Below, one piece after another: positions 1 to 10,027 of a stretch of DNA of 20,129 bases (its first letter is position 1; each line of letters opens with the position of its first letter). This stretch comes from JBGOUV01 sp041477815 (lineage in GTDB: Bacteria > Acidobacteriota > Terriglobia > Bryobacterales > JACQDG01). A program made the position numbers and the translations under genes. The DNA lies in contig JBGOUV010000075.1 of NCBI GenBank assembly GCA_041477815.1, forward strand, positions 1 to 20,129. The letters are read 5' to 3'. The notes beneath the pieces are model-generated. The model saw only the letters and a program-made list of their open reading frames with translations, made no database searches and was not told where the DNA came from.

Positions 1-1
1 C

Positions 2-853
2 AAGGTATCGGCAGCGCCGTTTCAGATCTGGACCCCCGATGTCTACCAAGGCGCTCCCAGCCCGGTGGCCGCGTTCCTCTCCACCGGGCCCAAAGCCGCC
101 GCCTTCGCCGTCCTGCTCCGCGTGTCTTTCACGGTGCTGACCCCTTCCATCTCAGCCTGGAACTGGGTTCTCTGGATATCAGCGCTACTCTCGATGACCA
201 TCGGGAACTTCGGCGCCCTGGTCCAGACCAACGTCAAGCGCCTGCTCGGCTACAGCTCGATCGCCCACGCCGGCTACGTCCTGGTGGCCTTCGCCTCCCG
301 CACCGAGATCGGCGCGGCGGCGGCGATGTTCTACCTGGCCGCCTACGGCGCCATGAACGTCGGCGCTTTCCTGGTAGTGAGCCACATCGGCGCCGGCGAG
401 CAGCGCGTCAACCTGGACGACTACGCCGGTTTGGGCCGCCGCCACCCCACGCTGGCCGCCCTGCTGGCGATCTTCCTGCTGTCGCTGGTAGGTATCCCCC
501 TGACCGGCGGCTTCTTCGGCAAGTTCTACATTTTCCGGGCGGCCATCAACGCCGACCTGGTCGGGCTGGCCGTCCTCGGCCTGCTGAACAGCACCGTCGC
601 CGCCTACTACTACCTCAAGATCCTGGTAGTCGTGTACATGCACGAGCCCCGCGACGACTCCCCGGTCGAGCCTCTCCCGGCCGGTCTCGCCGTCACTTTG
701 GTTCTGGCCGCTGCCGCCGTCTTCGTGCTGGGTATCTTCCCCGGCACGGCCCTGGATCTCGCCACGCGTGCGGCCACGGGTGGGGCGAGCTTCAGCGGGC
801 GCGGTACTGCAGCCCCGCTTCCGGCGCGCCGGGCTGAACCTCCGCCCCGGTGA
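2..853 (+). CDS. nuoN: NADH-quinone oxidoreductase subunit N (5' incomplete)
   Basis: This is the C-terminal part of the antiporter-like membrane subunit N of respiratory complex I, which helps couple NADH oxidation by quinone to proton pumping in the cytoplasmic membrane. The frame is open from base 2 and begins KVSAAPFQIWTPDVYQGAPS, a hallmark of the NuoN/proton-antiporter (Proton_antipo_M) family. It continues through KRLLGYSSIAHAGY and GIPLTGGFFGKFYIF, both typical of NuoN, with several hydrophobic helices in between. The start and roughly the first third to half lie outside the window. The last 25 or so residues are Ala/Pro/Arg-rich and not conserved in the family. No downstream plus-strand gene follows closely, so this is probably the last gene of a nuo operon, where nuoN normally sits. 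The identification is secure; only the true start cannot be seen. Confidence 0.95.
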   Translation, partial: KVSAAPFQIWTPDVYQGAPSPVAAFLSTGPKAAAFAVLLRVSFTVLTPSISAWNWVLWISALLSMTIGNFGALVQTNVKRLLGYSSIAHAGYVLVAFASRTEIGAAAAMFYLAAYGAMNVGAFLVVSHIGAGEQRVNLDDYAGLGRRHPTLAALLAIFLLSLVGIPLTGGFFGKFYIFRAAINADLVGLAVLGLLNSTVAAYYYLKILVVVYMHEPRDDSPVEPLPAGLAVTLVLAAAAVFVLGIFPGTALDLATRAATGGASFSGRGTAAPLPARRAEPPPR

Positions 854-1072
854 CTGTTTCTTCCAGCGCGGCAAACCACTCCCCTGCAAGCAGCCCACCA
901 GAAACCTGTGACGCTGTCCTGTCGGGTTCTCGCCCGGGGCGCTATCTCGTGGCTGTGGCGGGCTATAAGGAAGGCGATGCCATCTTCGGTGATGTAGTCG
1001 CAACGGGAAGGGCCCAAAACAAGGCCAGCATCGCGGCCGCCAGCCGGTCAGGCCCCGCCGGCCGGTTCGATC
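854..1072. other. Intergenic gap after nuoN, no supported gene
   Basis: This is the space between two convergent genes. A 94-codon GTG-initiated frame covers part of it on the plus strand, but it overlaps the nuoN stop, has mixed third-position usage unlike its neighbours, and runs antisense into the small minus-strand gene. I saw no clear terminator hairpin with a T-run. Confidence 0.4.
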
Positions 1073-1297
1073 TCAGCCGTCCACGGGGAGGGTATCACCT
1101 TCCTCGGGTTCCTCGGTCTCCTGCCGGGGAGTGAACTGGTCGGCGTCGGGGTTCTCCTGCCGCCGCCGCCGTAGAACACGTTCGATCCGCCGGTCCTTAT
1201 CGCCGGTCAGCGAGAGTTCCCCCTTGGCCGATCGATCTGCCGGTTCCACCGGCGGGTAGATGGCCGGGTTGAAATGGATGGGACTCATCTGGTGCAT
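1073..1297 (-). CDS. Small charged hypothetical protein
   Basis: A 74-residue frame (71 if translation starts at the second in-frame ATG, at 1288) that I do not recognise. It begins MHQMSPIHFNPAIYPPVEP, then has a basic stretch (RRIERVLRRRRQ) and an acidic, Glu/Asp-rich C-terminus ending TLPVDG. There is no signal peptide or membrane segment, so it is probably cytoplasmic and partly disordered. Third codon positions are strongly GC-rich, as in real genes of this genome. It lies 25 nt downstream of the DUF2061 gene on the same strand, so the two are probably co-transcribed. The frame stays open upstream to 1399, inside the DUF2061 gene, but that part is Arg/Cys-rich shadow sequence. No Shine-Dalgarno sequence is evident before either ATG, so the start is uncertain. 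It is probably a real gene of unknown role. Confidence 0.6.
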   Translation of the reverse strand: MHQMSPIHFNPAIYPPVEPADRSAKGELSLTGDKDRRIERVLRRRRQENPDADQFTPRQETEEPEEGDTLPVDG

Positions 1298-1322
1298 GCA
1301 TCGGCGGACTCGTCGGCAAACT

Positions 1323-1544
1323 TTAAATCTCGTACTCCGGCGCTTTCGGCGTCCCCCACTTAATCCGCGCCCACACCCGTTCGTGCAGAAAGTAGCCAAT
1401 CAGCTTCGTCACCGCGTCCAGAGCCCCGATCTTCAGCCCCAGCGCCATCTGCCCGCTCAACCCCCAGGCGATCAGAGCGGTCAGTACCGACGAGATGACC
1501 CGGTAGCTGATGGCCTTGGCTATGCTGCGTCGTCGCGATTCCAT
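1323..1544 (-). CDS. DUF2061 family small membrane protein
   Basis: This 73-residue protein matches DUF2061. It starts MESRRRSIAKAISYRVISS, has a hydrophobic segment (SVLTALIAWGLSG), then LKIGALDAVTKLIGYFLHER and VWARIKWGT. The patterns RSxxKAxxYR, a central Gly-Ala-x-[DE]-x-x-x-K helix and YxxHERVWxxIxWG are the signature of the family. The family is full length at about 65-75 residues, so this is a complete member: a two-helix inner-membrane protein of unknown function, in other bacteria sometimes near or fused to sulfate-assimilation genes. The start at 1544 is the only ATG before the conserved block. A -10-like hexamer lies only 9 nt upstream and there is no Shine-Dalgarno sequence. It is divergent from the enolase-superfamily pair and probably leads a two-gene unit with the small charged protein. 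Confidence 0.9.
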   Translation of the reverse strand: MESRRRSIAKAISYRVISSVLTALIAWGLSGQMALGLKIGALDAVTKLIGYFLHERVWARIKWGTPKAPEYEI

Positions 1545-1553
1545 TGTCTAGTA

Positions 1554-1559
1554 ATTCTA
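1554..1559 (-). promoter_or_regulatory. Candidate -10 box (TAGAAT) of the DUF2061 gene
   Basis: On the minus strand TAGAAT lies 9 nt before the ATG at 1544. If used, transcription would start about 2-3 nt before the start codon, giving a leaderless mRNA. No Shine-Dalgarno sequence is present and no convincing -35 box was found. Confidence 0.4.
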
Positions 1560-1600
1560 TCGAGAATAGTATCATTATATCCGGACTGGCGCTCCTGTGT

Positions 1601-1606
1601 TATCAT
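1601..1606 (+). promoter_or_regulatory. Candidate -10 box (TATCAT) of the enolase-superfamily pair
   Basis: TATCAT is followed by exactly 9 nt and then the ATG at 1616. The spacing would give a leaderless transcript, and the 9-nt spacer (GGCCGCGCT) contains no Shine-Dalgarno sequence. The -35 region is not recognisable. Confidence 0.4.
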
Positions 1607-1615
1607 GGCCGCGCT

Positions 1616-2746
1616 ATGACGCCTCACATTGCCGCCAAGCGGGCTCGCCTGATGGCGGGCTGGGCAGTCCAGTCGACCGCCGCCGCCCGGTCCAAATCTG
1701 CCGCCACCATCACCGATGTCACCGCCCACGCCCTGCGCGAGCCGGCCGGCCAGCGCGAATACGTGATCGTGACTTTGCGCACCGATGCCGGCGTGACTGG
1801 CGTCGGCGAGGCTCCGGTCGCGCCGGGCGCCGACGCCGCTGCCGTAGTGGTCCATGTCCGCAGCCAGAAGGCGGCGCTGGTGGGCCGCGAAGCCACGGCG
1901 GTCGAGACTCTGCCGGCCTCACCGGTGCGCGGCGCTCTGAATATGGCCTGCCTGGATATCGCCGGCAAGCTGGCCAAGGCGCCGGTCTACGAGGTGCTCG
2001 GCGGCCCCACCCGCCACAAGGCCCGCGCCGCGACCACGCTCACCTCGCCCGACGCGGTGTCGTCGCTGCGGGCCGCGGGATTCCGCGCCGCCTTCGTCCC
2101 CCTGCCCCCGCCTCCTTACCGCAACCAGGGTCAGGGATGGGTCAAGGGCCTCCGGCGGCGGCTGGACGAGCTGCGCCAGGCCGCCGGCGACGACTTCGAT
2201 TTCGTCCTCGACTGCAACGGCGCCCTCACCCCCGGCGACGCCCAGATGCTGGCCCGGGAACTCGAAACCTACCATTTGCTCTGGCTCGAGGAACCCTGCT
2301 CTCTGGTTAACCTGCAGGCGGCCGCTAAGATCTCGGGCGAAGCGGTGACGCCGGTAGGATTCGGCCGCCACGTGACCCAGAATCATCAGTTCCAGGACCT
2401 GCTGCGCCTGAACGCCATCGATATTCTGCGGCCGTCCCTGCGCCTGGGGTTCACTCCGATCCGGAAGGCCGCCGCCCTGGCCGAAACCTACTACATTGCC
2501 ATAGCCCCGTTCCACCGTGGCGGCCCCGTCGCTACGGCGGCGGCCCTGCACCTGGCCGCCTCCCTCCCGAACTTCTTCCTGCAGGAGGTTCCCTTCCCCG
2601 CCGCCGAGCAGGACCGCCGCATGCGCGCCGAGCTGGTCTCCCAGCCGGTCGAGTCGGTCCGCGACGGCTACTTCGCCCTGCCCTCCGGCCCCGGCCTGGG
2701 TATCACCCTGAACCCCGACGCCCTCCAGAAGTACCGCGCCGCCTAA
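1616..2746 (+). CDS. Enolase-superfamily (mandelate racemase/MLE-like) protein with degenerate active site
   Basis: This 376-residue protein has the two-domain fold of the mandelate racemase/muconate lactonizing enzyme branch of the enolase superfamily: an N-terminal capping domain (to about residue 125, with GVTGVGEAPV) and a TIM barrel. Against the next gene, the first two metal ligands survive (D199 in LDCNG, E225 in WLEEP), but the third (TGER in the neighbour) is VGFGRH, with R251 at the Glu position. The Asp of the His-Asp dyad is S274 and the catalytic His is F299, followed by H300. The first-strand Lys region reads AAFVPLP. It is therefore probably not a canonical racemase or dehydratase; it may be a pseudoenzyme partner or have an altered chemistry. 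The start is ATG 1616; an upstream extension to 1544 exists but overlaps the promoter region. The stop overlaps the ribosome binding site of the next gene. The N-terminus is Arg/Ala-rich without a clear signal peptide. Confidence 0.85.
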   Translation: MTPHIAAKRARLMAGWAVQSTAAARSKSAATITDVTAHALREPAGQREYVIVTLRTDAGVTGVGEAPVAPGADAAAVVVHVRSQKAALVGREATAVETLPASPVRGALNMACLDIAGKLAKAPVYEVLGGPTRHKARAATTLTSPDAVSSLRAAGFRAAFVPLPPPPYRNQGQGWVKGLRRRLDELRQAAGDDFDFVLDCNGALTPGDAQMLARELETYHLLWLEEPCSLVNLQAAAKISGEAVTPVGFGRHVTQNHQFQDLLRLNAIDILRPSLRLGFTPIRKAAALAETYYIAIAPFHRGGPVATAAALHLAASLPNFFLQEVPFPAAEQDRRMRAELVSQPVESVRDGYFALPSGPGLGITLNPDALQKYRAA

Positions 2747-2750
2747 GGAG
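2745..2750 (+). promoter_or_regulatory. Ribosome binding site overlapping the upstream stop codon
   Basis: AAGGAG lies 8 nt before the ATG at 2759 and shares two bases with the TAA stop (2744-2746) of the preceding enolase-superfamily gene. This fixes the start of the second gene and implies translational coupling of the pair. Confidence 0.8.
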
Positions 2751-2758
2751 CCACTCCC

Positions 2759-4069
2759 ATGAACCGACGCCACTTCCTAACAGGTTTCTCCGCCGCTGCC
2801 GCCGCACCGCGCCTCAGCGCCGCCGCCGACTGCTCGTGCGCACCGTTGCTCGCCGCCGCCCAGGCCGCCCCCGAGAAGGCCGCCGGCTGGCCCGCCCCGC
2901 GCCTCAAAATCACCAACGTCAAGGTCTTCGGCGTGTCCCTCACCCCCGACTCCGACCGCCCCTACGTCTTCGTCAAGATCGAGACCGACCAGGGCGTCAT
3001 CGGCTGGGGCGAGGCGACGCTCGAAGGCAAGGCCGCCGCCGTCATCGCCTGCGTCCAGGACTTTCGCGAGTTCCTCATCGGCCAGAACGCGATGCAGGTC
3101 GAGCACTTGTGGCAGTCCATGTATGTTCACACCTTCTACCGGGCCGGCCCGGTGATCGGCTCGGCCATCTCGGGGATCGATCAGGCCCTCTGGGACCTCC
3201 GGGGCAAGGTGCTCGGGCTGCCGGTGTACAAACTGCTGGGCGGCCCCCTGAACCCGAAAGGCGCCCGCGGCTACTATCACGCCCGCGCCGGCACCCGTGA
3301 GGAGCTGCAGCAGCTCCGCGCCAACGCGCAGAAAATCGGCGTGACCTGCATCAAGAGCGGCATCCCCGGCTACTACGAGTGGATCGAGGGCCACCGTGCG
3401 ATCCAGCGCGCCATCGACACCCTGGTCCGTCTGCGCGACGGCCTGGGTCCGGACATCGACATCGGCGTCGACTTCCACGCCAAGACCAGCCCGTCGGTGG
3501 CGGTCATCATTTGCAAAGAGGTGGAGCCCCTGAACCTGCTGTTCATCGAGGAGCCCTGCCCGCCCGAGAACGTGAAAGCGATGAAGCGCATCTCCGACCG
3601 CACCACCACGCCGATCGCGACGGGCGAGCGGCTGATCGCCTCCTTCTCCTGCCGCGAGCTGATCGAGATGGGCGTGGTGGATATCCTCCAGACCGACATC
3701 AACCACGTGGGCGGCATCACCGCCCTGTGGAAAGTAGCCGCCATGGCCGAGGCCTCCGGCATTTCCATGGCGCCCCACGCCTGTGAGGGGCCCATCGGCG
3801 GCATGGCCACCATCCACGTGGACGCCTCTATGCCCAACTTCCTGGTCCAGGAGATCTGCAGCGGCGTGGTTCCCGATGTGAAGGAGAAGGTCTGGGAGGA
3901 GTGGATGGGCTTCCCGGTGATGCGCATGGTCGACGGCCACTTCCCGCTGTCGGATAAGCCCGGCCTGGGGTTCGAGCTGACCGAGCAGGCGCTGGCCAAG
4001 TACCCCTTCGGCGGCACGCGTCCGATGGCCCGCGTATTCCACACCGACGGGTCCGTGGCCGAGTGGTAG
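2759..4069 (+). CDS. Tat-exported mandelate racemase family dehydratase (galactonate dehydratase-like)
   Basis: A 436-residue enolase-superfamily enzyme expected to abstract the alpha-proton of a sugar acid and eliminate water, with Mg2+. The N-terminus MNRRHFLTGFSAAAAAP is a Tat signal (RRxFL), so it should be exported folded. Active-site residues are complete: D238 and H240 in VDFHAK, E264 in FIEEPC, E290 in ATGER, D313 in LQTDINH, H340 and E343 in APHACEG. The DFH motif with the distal PH is the arrangement of D-galactonate dehydratase and RspA-like enzymes, where the two histidines act as acid and base. The substrate cannot be read from sequence. It follows the degenerate paralogue with 12 nt between stop and start, and the genes look translationally coupled. 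A periplasmic sugar-acid dehydratase fits an organism that breaks down plant polysaccharide. The family call is strong; the exact substrate is inference. Confidence 0.92.
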   Translation: MNRRHFLTGFSAAAAAPRLSAAADCSCAPLLAAAQAAPEKAAGWPAPRLKITNVKVFGVSLTPDSDRPYVFVKIETDQGVIGWGEATLEGKAAAVIACVQDFREFLIGQNAMQVEHLWQSMYVHTFYRAGPVIGSAISGIDQALWDLRGKVLGLPVYKLLGGPLNPKGARGYYHARAGTREELQQLRANAQKIGVTCIKSGIPGYYEWIEGHRAIQRAIDTLVRLRDGLGPDIDIGVDFHAKTSPSVAVIICKEVEPLNLLFIEEPCPPENVKAMKRISDRTTTPIATGERLIASFSCRELIEMGVVDILQTDINHVGGITALWKVAAMAEASGISMAPHACEGPIGGMATIHVDASMPNFLVQEICSGVVPDVKEKVWEEWMGFPVMRMVDGHFPLSDKPGLGFELTEQALAKYPFGGTRPMARVFHTDGSVAEW

Positions 4070-4132
4070 GGAGCTACGGACGCGGCCCCGGCAGCGGCTT
4101 AGGCGACAACATCCCGTCGCGCCTGGCCGTGT

Positions 4133-4249
4133 TGGGATCAGTTGAACATAGGTCCGCTGCCGCGCAGTCTGGCTGGGCGGGGCGAGGTAAACGTGGTGCT
4201 CACCGTCGACGGCAAAACCGCCAACACCGCGATTGTGGCGATTCGGTAG
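4133..4249 (+). pseudogene. Remnant of a TIGR03437 (Solibacter-type) C-terminal domain
   Basis: In the frame ending with TAG at 4247 the translation reads DQLNIGPLPRSLAGRGEVNV followed by VLTVDGKTANTAIVAIR. From memory of the family, this is the conserved end of TIGR03437, a domain at the C-terminus of many large secreted proteins of Solibacter relatives. Homology begins at about 4133 and runs to a natural stop. The frame is closed by a TAG at 4100, and the preceding gene ends at 4069, so only about 38 codons remain and no parent gene is present. It looks like the 3' scar of a deleted gene. I could not verify the family match by search. Confidence 0.65.
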
Positions 4250-4265
4250 CGCGAGCGCACTCGCC

Positions 4266-5129
4266 CTATCGCATCTTGCCGGCTTCGGCTTTCATGACCA
4301 GGGCGTTGTGCCCAGCCTGCTGCCCCAGCGGTCCGCCCAGGGCCGCCGACTGCTCGCTGAACGCCGCCGCTTCTAGCACTTGCGCCTTCTTCATGGTCAT
4401 CCGGCCGAGCTCGTAGTTCACCAGGCCCAGGTGGAACAGCGCCGGGGCGAGCATCGCTTCGTTGCCTTTGATCAGGGGCAGTGCGCTGCGCAGATCCTTG
4501 TCTGCCTCGTAGTACTGGGCTTTCTCGGAGTGCACCAGGCCGGCGATCCAGTGTCCGCGGCCCAGCGCCGCCGTGCGCTTGCGCTCCCAGTCGGCAGCGG
4601 ACATACCTTCCGGCTTGGGGTGCTTGGAGAGCGTGGCCACCAGGCGCTGGGCGTAGGTGAGGGCGCGGTCGCTCTGCTTGCGGCTCAGGGCCGTATCGGC
4701 CAATACCAGCAGCAGATCCTCGTTGTTGGGAAAGTTGGCGATGGCCTTGGCGGCGATGGCCGGGATCTTGGAGGCCGCGCCGGTCTGCTGCAGCGCCAGC
4801 AGGTAAGGACCATAGGCCTCGCTCAGGTACCGGCTCTTGGGGCTCTGCTGCTCGAGGGTGGCCAACAGGTCCACCGTGGTCGTGGGCGGGCTGGCCAGAG
4901 CGGTGGCATAGAGAGCGTACTCGCTATACAACTCGATTTCGCGCGCCCGGACAGACTCGAACTGACGCGCCAGGGCGCAGGTTTCTGCCGCCAGGTCCTT
5001 CACCTCGGCGGCAGCCTTCTTCGATACTGCTTCGGTTAGGCTTTGGAAAGCGTTCTCCAGATCCTCGGGGATCACCACCGGGGGTCCGAACAAGAGGATT
5101 ACGGCGAAACTCAGTACGGACTCGCTCAT
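4266..5129 (-). CDS. TPR-like repeat protein with N-terminal hydrophobic segment
   Basis: A 287-residue protein, mostly alpha-helical, with tetratricopeptide-like repeats in the second half (for example LLLVLADTALSRKQSDRALTY and APALFHLGLVNYELGRMTMK). The N-terminus MSESVLSFAVILLFGPPVVI is hydrophobic, consistent with an uncleaved anchor or a signal peptide, so the helical part is probably periplasmic. TPR proteins act as scaffolds; no enzymatic motif is visible and I cannot give a partner. ATG 5129 is preferred because GGGAGGG at 5134-5140 then sits at a workable distance; a GTG one codon upstream would be too close. It is divergent from the hybrid histidine kinase and its stop faces the TIGR03437 remnant. 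A -10-like TATACT at 5196-5201 implies a leader of about 60 nt. Confidence 0.75.
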   Translation of the reverse strand: MSESVLSFAVILLFGPPVVIPEDLENAFQSLTEAVSKKAAAEVKDLAAETCALARQFESVRAREIELYSEYALYATALASPPTTTVDLLATLEQQSPKSRYLSEAYGPYLLALQQTGAASKIPAIAAKAIANFPNNEDLLLVLADTALSRKQSDRALTYAQRLVATLSKHPKPEGMSAADWERKRTAALGRGHWIAGLVHSEKAQYYEADKDLRSALPLIKGNEAMLAPALFHLGLVNYELGRMTMKKAQVLEAAAFSEQSAALGGPLGQQAGHNALVMKAEAGKMR

Positions 5130-5195
5130 CACACCCTCCCGTCTGCACGGGCGTCAGACTGGAGTCGGGGCGCTCCGCGCACTTCCGTTATCTTT

Positions 5196-5201
5196 AGTAT
5201 A
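5196..5201 (-). promoter_or_regulatory. Candidate -10 box (TATACT) of the TPR-like gene
   Basis: On the minus strand TATACT lies 66 nt upstream of the ATG at 5129. No good -35 hexamer was found at 16-18 nt. It is the best minus-strand -10 match in the 173-bp divergent spacer. Confidence 0.35.
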
Positions 5202-5270
5202 CTCGCCTTGCTGACTCTGGGTATCCCCTGACTTTCGGGCATTCTTTGTAGGCAAAGACGATCCGGTTGG

Positions 5271-5279
5271 TGTTATAAT
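5271..5279 (+). promoter_or_regulatory. Candidate extended -10 promoter (TGTTATAAT) of the histidine kinase
   Basis: A perfect TATAAT at 5274-5279 is preceded by TG with one intervening base, the extended -10 form that can work without a -35 box, and no -35 match is visible. It lies 23 nt before the ATG at 5303, so the mRNA leader would be about 16 nt. Confidence 0.6.
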
Positions 5280-5302
5280 CGCCCCCAAGCTTCTGCGGAA
5301 CC

Positions 5303-8614
<3,312 letters not shown>

Positions 8615-8625
8615 GGCGGGCTGGG

Positions 8626-9909
8626 TCAGCCGCCGGAGGCCCCCGCCCCGCCTACCGCCACCAAGTGGTCATCCGTACGCAGGTAGATGCGGCCGTCCGA
8701 GATGGCGGGCGAGGCCAAGGTCCGCTCGCCGAGCTGGTTGCGGTGCAGGAGCTTGTACTCCCGTCCGGCCTGCAGGACGAAGCCTTCGCCTTGCTCGTTG
8801 ATCAGGTACACCTTGCCATCAGCGGCCACCGGGGAGGCCGAAAAGACGCCGCCCAGGCGCTCCCGCCACAGCACCTGGCCGCTCGAAGAGTCGACACCGG
8901 AGGCAATGCCCATCTCGTTGGCCATGTAGAGAAGACCCTGGTAATACAGCAGTGAAGCTACATAGGGTCCGCCGGTGGGGTTGTTCCAGACCACGTGGGT
9001 CTTCGCCACGTCGCCGCGTCCGCCGATTTTCACGGCCAGGTAGGGGCTGGAGCTGTAGCCGCGGTTGGCGTAAAGGACCCCGTTGTGGAACACGGGGGTG
9101 GGGACGGGAACGCGGTTGGGCTCGCCGACGTGCCACAGCAGCTCGCCGGTGCTGGGATCGACGGCGTCAAGGCGCTCGCTGGAGTTGACAATCAGCTCGT
9201 CGCCCCGCGGGCCGGGGACCAGGAAGGGCGTGGTGTAGGACCGGCGGTCGTGGCCGCGGTCGGCCTTCCAGCGGGTCTTCCCGGTCTTCTTCTCGACGGC
9301 CAGCAGGTACGCCGCGCCCTGGTGGTCGCACAGCAGGATCAGACTGTCCTTGTAGAGGGTAGGAGAGCTGCCGTGGCCCCAGAGGATCTGGAAGGGGCCG
9401 TAATCCTGGCCCAGGCTGCGGGACCAGGCGAGCTTGCCGTCGAGGGTCAGGGCCACGACCTGGCCGGTGCCGAACCAGGCGTAGACGAGCTGCCCGTCGG
9501 TGATGCAGCTCGGACTGGCCAGGTTGTGTTTCATGTGGACCGCCGGCAACTCGCCGCCGGCGGCAAGGCGGTATTCCCAGCGCAGCCGTCCGTCGGCCCG
9601 GGAGAAGGACTGGACCACGAACTCGACCTGATCGCGCCGGCCGGTCTTCTTGGCCACGGAGGCGTTGTCGAAATCGCGGCCGCGCTGCTCGAAGGGGCCG
9701 TCGCCGAGCTGGGCGGTCAGGAAGATCTGGTCGCCCCAGAGGATGGGCGTGGAGGTTCCGAGGCCGGCCAGCGGCGCCTTCCACACCACCTTCCACTGGA
9801 CCGGGATGTCCTTCTCTTCGGAGACGCCGTTGGCCGCGGGTCCGCGCCACTGGGGCCAGTTGGCGGCAGACAGAGGGACGGCCAGAAGGAGGACGAGCGG
9901 GGATCGCAT
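8626..9909 (-). CDS. Secreted PQQ-like beta-propeller repeat protein
   Basis: A 427-residue protein with a Sec signal (MRSPLVLLLAVPLSAANW) followed by WPQWRGPAANGVS, the usual opening of PQQ-binding-like beta-propeller proteins related to the quinoprotein dehydrogenase/BamB group in Acidobacteriota and Planctomycetes. Blade motifs recur: TPILWGDQIFLTAQ, LLAVEKKTGKTRWKAD, DAVDPSTGELLW, GVDSSSGQVLWRERLGG, SPAISDGRIYLRTD. It is shorter than true quinoprotein alcohol dehydrogenases and shows no obvious catalytic Asp/Cys-Cys motifs, so enzymatic activity is doubtful; a scaffold or substrate-binding role is as likely. ATG 9909 is chosen because it gives the cleanest signal peptide; an ATG at 9918 and a TTG at 9930 are in frame but overlap a perfect TATAAT. 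It lies 118 bp downstream of the sialidase-like gene on the same strand and converges with the kinase gene. Confidence 0.85.
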   Translation of the reverse strand: MRSPLVLLLAVPLSAANWPQWRGPAANGVSEEKDIPVQWKVVWKAPLAGLGTSTPILWGDQIFLTAQLGDGPFEQRGRDFDNASVAKKTGRRDQVEFVVQSFSRADGRLRWEYRLAAGGELPAVHMKHNLASPSCITDGQLVYAWFGTGQVVALTLDGKLAWSRSLGQDYGPFQILWGHGSSPTLYKDSLILLCDHQGAAYLLAVEKKTGKTRWKADRGHDRRSYTTPFLVPGPRGDELIVNSSERLDAVDPSTGELLWHVGEPNRVPVPTPVFHNGVLYANRGYSSSPYLAVKIGGRGDVAKTHVVWNNPTGGPYVASLLYYQGLLYMANEMGIASGVDSSSGQVLWRERLGGVFSASPVAADGKVYLINEQGEGFVLQAGREYKLLHRNQLGERTLASPAISDGRIYLRTDDHLVAVGGAGASGG

Positions 9910-9916
9910 AGGCCCC

Positions 9917-9922
9917 ATTATA
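9917..9922 (-). promoter_or_regulatory. Candidate -10 box (TATAAT) of the beta-propeller gene
   Basis: A perfect TATAAT on the minus strand with 7 nt between it and the ATG at 9909. Transcription would begin at or next to the A of the start codon. The spacer GGGGCCT holds no Shine-Dalgarno sequence, and no -35 match was found. Confidence 0.45.
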
Positions 9923-10027
9923 ACGAGCAACCCGCCGCTCGGTCTGCACCGGGCCGCGGGCTGTCCCTGGTGTTCACCGCTCTCCAGCGGAACGGCTCCA
10001 GACTCCTGTAGTAATAGGCATAAGGGG

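Noticed and set aside
850..1134. GTG-started plus-strand frame after nuoN
   Set aside because: It overlaps the nuoN stop, has no ribosome binding site or recognisable domain, shows mixed third-position use, and overlaps the better-supported minus-strand small gene.
1364..1575. Other overlapping frames in the DUF2061 gene and promoter region
   Set aside because: They are shadows of the DUF2061 frame, which alone matches a known family.
1544..1615. Extended N-terminus of the first enolase-superfamily protein
   Set aside because: The extra 24 residues are translated from an AT-rich divergent promoter region with -10-like sequences and do not resemble a signal peptide or family N-terminus.
9931..10027. 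Possible small gene or remnant between the sialidase-like and beta-propeller genes
   Set aside because: No frame of useful length with good codon use, and no recognisable motif.
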